Below are positions 27,028 to 37,900 of a DNA stretch of 59,500 nt, piece by piece. The number at the start of each line of letters is the position of its first letter. Position 1 is the first letter of the stretch. The DNA comes from Chrysomallon squamiferum (Eukaryota > Mollusca > Gastropoda > Neomphalida > Peltospiridae), in the NCBI GenBank assembly GCA_012295275.1, contig CM022673.1:5725811-5785310 (forward strand). Direction: 5' to 3'. A model generated the notes under the pieces. That model worked only from the letters and a program-made list of their open reading frames with translations. It was not told the DNA's origin and did not search any database. The translations under genes and the position numbers were made by a program.

Positions 27028-28876
27028 ATTCCCTTATTAATAGTAGTAGTAGAAATAATAGGAGTAGTAGTAGTAGGAGTAGTAATAATGGTTGTATTAG
27101 TACTATTTATTACTATTATTTTTTATTATTTATTTTTAAAGAAATTAATTGAAATCCAGACTTATATTTATTTATTTGCTTATTTACTTATTATTATTAT
27201 TAACCTACATTCCAGTTTATTTTAGAAATACAATAATAAATTGTTTTAACAGTCACTATATTCTATGGTAGTTCACTGCTGTATAATTAAGAAAAAATAT
27301 TAAAAAGAATTATAATTAAAAATATTTTTGAAAATGTTTATTTGTTTTGTTATTAAATCTTATGAACAATAATAATTAAAATAAGAATTATAAATAAGAA
27401 AGAAAGAAAGAAAGAGAAAGAAAGAAAGAGAAAGAAAGAAAGAAGGAAGGAAGGAAGGAAGGAAGGAAAGAAAGAAATGGGTGATGAACATCAGTCATCA
27501 GGTGTCACTGAGAAACAGAATGGCAGACAAATAACAGAGTGGTTACGTTTGAATACACTAAATTCAACCACGTCCCACCTCATCCTGACTTTGAAATATT
27601 CCTGTGAAGTTCAAACTTTTTTTTTTTTTTTTTTTTTTTTTACAGTGTATTGTGTGTGTGCTTTACTCAGCAAGAAGCATTTCTTTTATTCACTGAAACC
27701 CGGGTTAACTAAAAGGTTAGCAGATTAAATGGAGAAAAATAAATTGGAAAGGTTTGCAGATTAAATGGAGAAAAATAAATTGGAAAGGTTTGCAGGTATT
27801 CATGCCACAAGAAGTTTCTTTTTTAGATTAGTGACTTAGGTTGTGCCATAACCCAGGACATTTGAAATAATGTGTGCTGTATTACTGATGGTGTGTCAGA
27901 TTAGTGACTGCTGGATCAGTGATGGTCAACCTAAATTCAATTGTTCTTATGAAAATAGCAAATATGTGACAAATATTTTCATATTTTTTCACTATTATGT
28001 TTTATTAGGTTTAGAGCCCAGTTGTAAGAGTGCAGATTTGTGTTTGACAGATTGCTGGATCAAATCACTTCAGTGGATTAACCTGACTATTTCCCACACC
28101 AGTTTGGTTTATAAAGTGATGTTGTTGGTGCAGTTTTTTTTTTTTTTTTGCATGTCATTCAATGTGACAAACTGTAAGAAGATACAAAAATGTGTTGAAT
28201 AAAACATTTCTCAATTTCACTTACATATTTGGGGGACTGGTTTAGAAATCACAAATTAAATACCTGCTACTGCATTTCTTCTCTTTACTAATGAAAATAT
28301 ACATTTTTTAAATAAAAAAAAAAAAAAAAAATCAAATATTACATTCCTAATAAACAAATAAACATTTTGGAAATATTAATTACAGTATTTTTAAAAGGAA
28401 GTGTTTTACACTAATTTATTTAATTCTTTGTTTATAATGAAATGAATAATTAAATAATAATAATAATAATAATTACCAAAAGGGAACACACTTGCTTCGG
28501 TACTGGCAGGACCCCCCAAACCACTGAGGGCACCAGACACCAGCGACGTTATAACTCAATATACAGTGGTTTACTCTTTCTATATATAACCTCCACTTTC
28601 TTAGCAGTCATTACAATGGTTTATAATACGAGCATACTGTCAAAATAATAACTTTAAAATAATTTAAATTGGGATTATTTTTAAACAGATTCTCAATACT
28701 GAAAACAAATAGTCATTTTGCATTTTTTTAATAAAGATATTTATTTGAAAGAGCATTAGATTATAAATATAAAACCTCTAAAGCAATAAGGTGTGTATGA
28801 AGTAAACGTGCTGTTTAAATCTAGGTCAAATCAGCAAAAGATCGCGGGTGCATTTTTGTTACGGATGGTTATCTTG
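23596..28876. repeat. 5.2-kb tandem unit, copy 3
   Basis: Third copy, 5,281 bp. It ends at GGTTATCTTG (28867-28876), after which the sequence continues as CTACTAGTGC rather than CTAATAACC, so the array stops here. It has a private 38-bp duplication of GCAGATTAAATGGAGAAAAA plus the following bases near 27719-27795 and a longer GAAA tract (27397-27476). Confidence 0.95.
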
Positions 28877-29123
28877 CTACTAGTGCAAATATAATAGGTC
28901 TAAGATCGTATCAGTGTCGTGCAGAGGTCTCGTGATTCCCCGGGACAACTCCTTGATTTGTGTGCCCCAAAGATTCAAGGATAAGGCCAAGTACTGAGAA
29001 ATATTATGTGAAAGGAAGACATTTTGAATATGTAAACACAGATGAAACATTAAATAAACACCTTATTCGATTTAAATAGAAATCAAAGAAAATTTTATCT
29101 AAATGTTAGTTTCTTTACATTTA

Positions 29124-29154
<31 letters not shown>

Positions 29155-29475
29155 TAATTAATAACCGTTCACCTATTCTGAAATGTTAATTTCAATCATA
29201 TATTCATCATTCATGCCTTTGCAGGTTAAGTACAGAAATCCATATCACATACATTTTATGAGTACTATATTTAACTAGGTCAAACTGTTGTTTGCCTAAA
29301 CCTGCGCTGTAGAAATTGATTTAGAAATGTGAGTAAGCGCAGTTTTTTGTGTTTTTTTCTTCACAGGATTAATGTCGTCTGCTGCAGAAATAATAAACTA
29401 AAAGTTATTTACAGTATGCATATGAATGAACAACAAGTAAATAATATGCCTGGTTTACCTTATTACATGTATGTC

Positions 29476-29518
<43 letters not shown>

Positions 29519-29717
29519 GTGTATAAACACAAATCAACGTTCAAATAATAAATAAAATCAAACAAAACGTTTGGTGTGTGTGTGTGTGTGTGTGTGTGAT
29601 ATAGTTATATATGTGACTGTATATGTGTGTGTTGTTGTTATATATACTGGTGTTGTTATAACAATGTAAAGTGTTAGTTGTGTTCTTTCATAATATTAAT
29701 AAATCGATATCACTATA

Positions 29718-29791
29718 GCATTGGTTAGTTCAGTTGTTAGCGCGTTCTTATATCTGTTTGTATAGGTTCTGACTCCCTGAACCCTACACCA
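29718..29791 (+). repeat. tRNA-derived relic (SINE head or tRNA pseudogene)
   Basis: The order is an acceptor-like start, a box-A-like TTAGTTCAGTTGTTAGCGCG, a short anticodon-arm-sized stretch, then a box-B-like GGTTCTGACTCC and CTGAACCC. The spacing between boxes is several bases shorter than in a normal tRNA, and the two acceptor-stem ends (GCATTGG and ACCCTACACC) pair poorly. I therefore call a decayed tRNA-derived element, not a working tRNA gene. Confidence 0.45.
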
Positions 29792-29830
29792 AAGCTCTTC
29801 AAACTTGGGGCTTACGGGCAAAATTCAGTA

Positions 29831-30007
29831 ATGGCGGATACAGAAAGTATAATCAGTTTTTGTACACATGACCACTTAAAGAATGGTAATCACACTCGCC
29901 CGACTAGTTTATTTTCAAAAACGATAATTCTGCATTTTATCGAATTAAATCTATGCGCATATTTCGATCACATATTAAATGATCATAGAGAAAATGCACT
30001 GCCATGA
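29831..30007 (+). CDS. Possible 58-residue small ORF
   Basis: ATG in the context CAGTAATGGCGG (purine at -3, G at +4, YY1-like ATGGCGG) opens a 58-codon frame beginning MADTESIISF and ending in TGA at 30005-30007. Its residue composition is mixed, unlike the homopolymer-driven ORFs elsewhere in the window. No family is recognised, no donor site was chosen, and chance cannot be excluded. It might be a first exon or pure coincidence. Confidence 0.2.
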   Translation: MADTESIISFCTHDHLKNGNHTRPTSLFSKTIILHFIELNLCAYFDHILNDHRENALP

Positions 30008-30262
30008 TATTTGGAAAAGATGTACGAAACAAGAACAAGAGCAAAAACAAGACTCACAACAACACAACAAACAAAAACAAGATACAAAAGAAGGCGCTAT
30101 GAGTGAAGTTTTACAACTCTGTTTAACTCAAAAACAAGTTACGAACGATCCTCTACCGATAACACATATATGACATTTTTTCTCGACTCGGCAACACAAT
30201 ACGGCTTTCTTCCACACTGGAAATTAAACACAAACAAACTCAGTCAAGTCTGTTTGAAAGAA

Positions 30263-30298
<36 letters not shown>

Positions 30299-31791
30299 AA
30301 TAAATGAAGAAGATGAAAAAAAGCACGTATACTAATCTTAACAATTTAAGGGTCAGACGATGTTTTCAGCAGTATTTTCTGAACTGTGGCGTAGTGTACA
30401 TGTAAACGTGATTCACAACATCGCGCTCCGATTAGTACGTTATTTTTTTTTTCCACTCACCTTGGGTACACATTCCACATTTGGGGCCGATGCGAAGTTA
30501 ACTAACTATTGAAGACTGGGAAAGGGCTATTGCTTGTCATCAGGATGGCGGCAAACAAAAAAAAAAAAAAAAAAAAGGGAGAAGAAAAAAAGTGTTTTTC
30601 TGAGACCTGTTATTCTTTTCTTTAGTACATATACAGTCCACTGAATTATATACCAGTATTTATATATATCTTCCAGTAGCAAATATCAGGATTCTGTAAT
30701 GTGTTATACAAGTTAGAGAAATTATTTGTATAAAATGTTAACAGGAATATTAATACCGATTTAGATCCGGCTCTTTTGGTTGTTAAAATATATTTATTGA
30801 AAGGTGTATTTCTAGTGTACTTAATGATTTAATGTTTTCACCTTATTCTGAACATTTCACGATAATGATTTTGATCAAGCAAGTTTAAGAATATTTTCTA
30901 AGGAAACAATATTAGATAGGACACTATGTTGATATGTTACCGATCGTAAAAGAGGGTATGTCATTTGAAGTAGTCGAACTACTTATCTTTACAATCTCAT
31001 TTACAATAAAGAGCAAATAAAAGTGTGGTTGACTCATCATGTAGGATACAAGTATAAACCTGTCCCATGTTTTACCTTTACTGTCAGACATTTACTTAAA
31101 GCAATAAATTACTGATTATTGTGAAAATTATAAATAAATAAATAAATAAATAAATAAATTTAAAAAACATAATAAATAAATCAAAAATCAAAATCTATTC
31201 AAAATCCAGCTCAAGGAGTATATACATGTACGAATTTGTTAGTGAATTAACCAGCTGTTTGCACAGTCTTCCAAACACGATAATCGAAGTTCTAGATAAC
31301 GTTTTACTAGGTCAGACTAACGTGCACACATAACGTTTGTCTGTATAATAATCGACTATCTAAAGAAATAAGTAGGGCGACTTGTATGCTTTAAGAACAC
31401 ACGATACAATGTAGAAACCTTTTAATCAATGTAAAAAAAACACAAAAAACTTTCAGTTGTAGTGTTAAATTTATATACGCGCAATGAACACGAGAGGAAA
31501 CCCTCTACAACACATCTACGAGGTCTAATGTACCTCCCCATATACAGCCCAGCTAGAAAATAGTTTTATAACAGTTCTATATTCAGAAAATAAAATCACC
31601 TGATTACGAAGTAATCTATCTTTCAGTGAACTACAGGAAGTTCAAGAAAGAAAAAACAAAAACAGAGAAAAACAGAACTTCTTTATTATATGTTTATTCA
31701 TAAACAACGAACAAGTAAAAAATTTTTTTTTTTTTTTTAAATATATACCATTTCAAAGTTTAACCGTAACAACAATGGTAAAGCAATATGG

Positions 31792-31826
<35 letters not shown>

Positions 31827-33167
31827 GTTAGTCTTTCTCTCTCTTTTTCTCCCTCAGAAACAAAAGCAATCATACAACTAAAAAGTCTCAATATTATGCA
31901 TTCCAAGGTGGTTTATTAAATGTAATATAAAGTATATGAAAAATAAAATATAGGTATTCCGGACGATTTGCGTTTCACATTCTTCTGATCGGTAAAAAGC
32001 GCACCATTCTCGAGATTGCGCAAGGCAAATCAGCACTTCATTCGTATCACATACCCCGTATCGTGTTGTTCATCACCATCATTTTCATGTTGTTAACTTT
32101 CCATTTGGGAAGGGAAGGACCCCGTTAATTCTTCGCAACACAAAAAGGCAGTTAAAATATATTGTTAAATTACACCTGTTATCTCTCCAGTTGTAGATTT
32201 AATTTTTTTTATTCCACCCTTCGACACTGCAATTTGTAATCATAAAAATAAAAAAGTATGACTTCAGGCGCAACACTCAGTGTATATAAAAAACAATTAT
32301 CCAGTTTGTTCTGTGATGTTTACAATTCTACAGTACCCATATATACTCTGTAATAACATTTTCTTCTCCTAGCCAAAAAATAAACTCCCACCCTGTAAAA
32401 TGATGATAACAATTTGATGCGCTAAACTGATTTTAAGCATTGAAAACACAGACATAATTTATTTTGCTAAGAAATGATTTGCTGTCTTCTCTTCTTCTTC
32501 TACCTAATTCCTGTTGAATGTTTCCCCAGCGGCAGCATATAACTGTTAAATAAAATATACCTGTAAAATCTGAATTGCCAGTCTTATTTTTATTTATGTT
32601 TGGGACCCACCAGTACCCGCGAATTTGAGGGACAGTTTTTTTTATGCACTGACCTACAAATACGTTACATTTGTAAAATCAAGGACAGACACAGATATCA
32701 TAGAATATAACTAAATAAATATAGAAACAGAATTTGAAAAACATTAAATATATAAATTTAATATTTTATGAGATTAAATTTAATGCAAATAACAAACTTG
32801 GCATTCCATATGACACTAGTCTAGATGTTTTCTAAAGCGGGACCGAACTTATGTTTACAGCTGTTCCCTTAATTTTTTGATTAGGCCTAGGACAGCGTAG
32901 GGTCAACAAAAAAAAAAAAAAAAAAAATGCGATTTCGCGGGATCGTAAGAATGCGCAGCGCTATCTTAAAATGGCGCATCTATATGCGTATCTTTTTATG
33001 ATCAAGTGAGATTGTCCCGAAGAGTTTCCAGACCTAGCAAAGTAATTGTTAGTTCTTAAATCTAAAATAATAATGCTTATCTGCAGGTGTAAATTTAAAT
33101 AACTAACGTTTTAAGTGGGTGATTATCAGAAATAATTCCCAAGAGTATGTAAATACTAGTATATTAA

Positions 33168-33224
<57 letters not shown>

Positions 33225-33234
33225 GATAAAAAAG

Positions 33235-33274
<40 letters not shown>

Positions 33275-33802
33275 ACAACAATATAAATCAATAAATAACG
33301 TACGGGATACACTCAACCACTCGCTGCATTTCATGGTCTTAAACTCTTTTATGTACTTACTGTATTAATGTAATTATTATGACGAAATACACAATCTCAA
33401 TAACATGAGACAAATCGTGAAAAAAAAAAAAAAAAAAAAAAAAAATAATAATAATAATAATAATAATAAAAATTAATAAAATGTCTCTTACAAAATAAAA
33501 AATGTACATATAATGTACTATTACCATCCAATTACTAAACGCTTGTTGTCCTCATCGTACTTTTGAAGATAAAACACAACGTTTACATTCACTCACCGAC
33601 ACCTGATTATGAAGTAAAATAATTAAGTACTTTCAGATATCTCTGATCCGTTGCTTTTAAAAACAAAATAAAATGGACAAAACAGAAATCATACATGACA
33701 ACGACCTGTTTAGTTGGCATACTGGCTTGGATATGTACGTACTTGGGAAGACACTTTTTTTTTTTTTTTTTTTTAAAAACAAAACAATGGACACTTTATA
33801 AA

Positions 33803-34380
33803 TTACGCATTCTCTGTAAGCAGATCGTGCAGCTGATCTTCAGGAATATCTCTCCCAAAAAGCTTCAGGATTTGCAAAATTCTGTCGTCTGTTATGTAGG
33901 ACAAGTCAATTGTAGTTACTCTGTGCTCTAGGAGGAGGTCGCCGAATTCTTCTGCAGGCACGGTCATGATGTCTTTAATTCTCACAACGGGCTCAATGTT
34001 GACCAGCGTCTTGGCACCTGAAGTAAAGCGGGGCACTACGCGAGATTTTCGTCGGTCTATCACCTTCTCCTTCTTGCCTGGATGCAGAGACGTGACGTGT
34101 TTACGGACATTTGAGCGGCTAAACGAATCGTAACCGCAGTAACCACATTTGTAGGGTCTCTCGAACGACATGTGCGTCGCCACGTGACTACTGAAATCCT
34201 TTTCGTCAGAGGCAATGTAATTGCAGCATCCACACTTCAGAGGCGATGACTGCAGTATGTCGCAACTGAGATAACGAAATGTTCCGTGCGACGCTAGGTG
34301 TCTCCTGTAGAGATACAGTGAGTTTTCCCTAAAGGAACATCTATTGCAGCAGTAATTTAATTTTGCTCTTTGTTTAGAGG
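33803..34380 (-). CDS. Zinc-finger gene, last coding exon
   Basis: The acceptor AAATTTTCAG precedes 34380. The exon encodes three well-formed fingers in a row: CNRC...HLASH, CGCC...HVATH and CGYC...HVTSLH, the last followed by HPGKKEK. After them comes an 80-residue tail without fingers, rich in hydrophobic residues and predicted to be helical (for example EEFGDLLLEHRV and RILQILKLF), ending ENA before TAA at 33803. The tail may be a protein-interaction region. I know no named domain that fits. Confidence 0.88.
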
Positions 34381-34906
34381 CTGAAAATTTAAGAAAAAAA
34401 TAAAAATAAAAATAATAATAAATAAAAACACATGAAAATAGTTTTTACAGTCTTCTTTTTTTAATTCTCAGTGAGAAAAGAAAGGCGAAAACTACAAAAC
34501 ACGCGTTTTTCACCTATTGCGTGACAATTTTAGAAAGATTTAAGATACTAAATACAGCAGTGTGAAATTATATCTAACAAAAAATCTAAAAAAAAAAAAA
34601 AAAACTTAAAAAAAAAAAAAAAAGTTTATCTAACAACGTCATATTGTATATAATATTTTGTGGGAATGTTGAGTAGCATTAGAAGAAATAAAACGTATCA
34701 CTGGAACTCTTAAAACTGCTCATGATTTGGTTTACCATTTATCTGTATACTTAAATAAACTAACCTGAATTCAAGGTTTATAATGTGTTAATAAAGAAAA
34801 ATGTCAGGAACGTGGAATAGATACTTCAGTTAGAATTGAATTCAGGTTAGTTTATTTAAGCATAGAGATAAATGGTAAACCAAATCCTGAGCAGTATTAA
34901 GAGTTC

Positions 34907-34940
<34 letters not shown>

Positions 34941-37900
34941 GTAGTATTTAAGTTCGTACCTGTATTCGTATCACTCAAATCAGATCCACTAATGTCAGTC
35001 AATGGTTTTTTGTCACGTTTCAGTTTTTTTGGCACTGGTTCTGAACTCTTGTCAGATGTTGTTGAAGATGAATTTTTGATCAAATTCTTTTGGCTTTTAA
35101 TCACTTGCGTGTTGTTCAAGTTCACAACAAATCCTATTTTTTTGCCATGTTGTAATTGTTGATGTTTGATGACTTTACTTCTGAAAAATATGAAACGACA
35201 AAAATATTATTTTTTTTTTTACTCTAAAAACCAAATTCGACATTCAGTTGAAGACTTAATGAATTATTTGATTCTATGATTGTTATAGAAAAAAGAAATA
35301 CTAAAGAAAACAAACAAATAAACATACAAACACAATAAAAATTCATAATATATTACTCTGAATACTCTTACAGCAACCTAAAGAGGATGCACCTTTGTTG
35401 CTAAAAACAATAATCCTGTTTGATGTTAGATACCTTAAACGGTACCCGTGTTTATCCTACTGTTGCTTTAGTGCCTTGTGGTCAGTCTCTGCTAATAAAA
35501 CAATACAGTAAACCTCGCCCAAGTCGTCTGCTTTTAAGTCGTCGAAGTGTGTAAGTTGTCACCTTAGCGAAAGTCGAGATTTTCTATAACTTAATTTTAT
35601 TTCCAATAAAATATCCCTAAGTCGTCACCTGACGCTTGGTCCGAAGTAAACAAACCACAGTTAATTTCTAGCTCTAAGTTGTCAGTAGGGAATCCCTCGG
35701 CAACTACTGTTATATACATCATACACACACATGATTTCCAGGAAAAATTAAAGCTATTGGCATGGATGTAGACAGGCGATATGCACTGGGATATTGATAT
35801 GCACGTAACTTGTCAGGTGTATGGGTGGGTTGAATTAACATATTTTGGGAAGCGGCGTTCATGAAAGTGACTTTTTTTTTTAGTATAAAAAATGGCGACT
35901 AGCGGAAAGAGACGGCTAATAACCAATTCTTATAAGAAGAAGTATGAAATAATTAAAAATTGGGAAGCCAGTCCTGGCGAGAAAAAGGGATTCAAGATTT
36001 CCCGCACAACAACAAATAACATTTTAAAAAACAAATCTAAAATGATCCACGTCATCGAGAAGGGTGAGCATCGCGATTCAAGAAAAGGCAGTATGACTTT
36101 TGAAGATGTTGATTCCGCACTAATTAAAGGGCTAGCCGTGAAATTCGTATCAATAGTGAAATGCTACTTCAAAACACAGGAGGCTTTGCTGAGCAACTTG
36201 GTCACGAGAAAGGCGAGAATCTTAATGACAGTTGAACTGATCGTTTTAAGGAAAGGTTGGGAATCGGAAAAGTGCTTAAAGCGGACCAATCTGGCAGTGT
36301 TAATACAGCAGCAGTTGAAAAATGGAAAACAGAAAAACTGAAGGACATTCTTCAGATATGAACCACAGGACATACATAACGCCGATCAACTGAGGATTAT
36401 TTTGGCCTCTTCAGAGAATAGTCATTTTGCCGACTTACATCTACAAATAGTCATTAAGACCAGTTATGTCGTCAGAAGAATATTGGTCCCAAAAGTGACG
36501 ACTCTGGCGAGATTTATTTTATTACAATAAAATATTTCTTTCTCGACATTTCACCTTTTGTGCTGAGCAGTGGCATCATCACATGTCAAATTATACTGGA
36601 TATTTCCGTTTCTTTATTGAACATCCTTAAGCTTTACCTTTTTGTAATTCTGCGACAGGATCATTACTTTAAAGGTTCTCGGTATTTCTTTCTTTCCAGT
36701 ACGCTATAAGCAATGACCTAACACTTCAACCACCAAGTGGCAAAACTGCAACGTTCATTAGATGGTAATTCTTAATGACCATTTTACTAGTAAACATTGG
36801 GCGCCATACTCATAGAACAAAATAGATGAATCGATAAAGTAGTTAAACTATTATTTTGTACCAATGCCATTGTACTGAATGGAACAATCATTTAGTACCA
36901 TATCTCTGAGATTATGTCCTAAACATCATGACTTTCATGTAAGAGATGTTGCTACAATCCAGAGCACAGATAATTCTGTATTGTCTATTAGAACTGTTGG
37001 TTTATATTTATATTCAACAGTTACCTTATCTCTCCAGAGCTGCTTCACTTTCACAAGCACTGTAGCTATAATCTCTGACTCCAATTTGACCATTTCTCTT
37101 TCAGCAATGAGGAATTCCCCATCTTCTATTTTTGTAAAGTACAGCACATCAATTGTGCAAAAACCACACCAAAAAAAAAAACAACAACAAAAAACCACCA
37201 AAAAACAATATCAGAATAATTCAGTCTAATATCATCCTTCTTTCCACTGTGTTTCTGATTAGCTATTTTTATTACTCATACCCTTCCACAGTGTATTTCC
37301 ATCTATTTCCATACATTCAGAAAAACTGTCTTGCTGTCTTTATCAGACTGAGATGAACGTACAAAAAATAGCTAAGAACATATTATGTGGGTGGAGGTTT
37401 TGCATCTGTTATATTCTCCTGTGACAATAAGTAGCAGTTGCCAGATTTTGATATCTTCTGCCTTGCAATTTAATTCAAATATTTAATGAATAATTTATGG
37501 GTGAAAATTATTTCATTCATTTCCTAAAATAAACATGATTTTCCAAACCCAAATATTTGCTGCTGATTTCTTAATTCTGGAACTAAGAGACATAAATGTA
37601 ACAGAACAAGAGAGCTAAAGCAGATGACTAGATCAGAAAGATGGGCTATTTTTGTACAAACATTTTAAAATGAGTAGTAGTAATAATAACAAAACTTTGT
37701 AACTGTCTCTTTATATTAGTTCATTAAATTAAAAACAAATTTCACATTTTATTTCTTACTGGATGGTTAGTTTTGTGGGATCAGAGCTGGAAAAATAAAA
37801 TTATAAAAATAAGCACCGTTCTGATATCACTTCATGTGTGTGTTCTGATTCCAAATGCCTATTATACAAGTAATAATAATATATATATATATATATTTTT

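Larger units (their letters stand above)
28877..33802. other. Intergenic region of higher sequence complexity
   Basis: No multi-exon gene is recognisable. The region holds (AT)n at 29482-29515, (GT)n at 29574-29598, a tRNA-like relic, a 58-codon ORF in strong initiation context, and A-rich or TA-rich blocks (33166-33271, 33420-33470). GC content and CpG-containing words are visibly higher than in the tandem array. The right part may include the 3' UTR of the minus-strand zinc-finger gene, whose stop is at 33803. Confidence 0.6.

Noticed and set aside
13132-28876. CRISPR-like or prokaryotic repeat array
   Set aside because: The units are 5.2 kb, the surroundings are spliced animal genes, and there are no short direct repeats with unique spacers.
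29718-29791. A functional tRNA gene
   Set aside because: The box spacing is too short and the acceptor stem does not pair.
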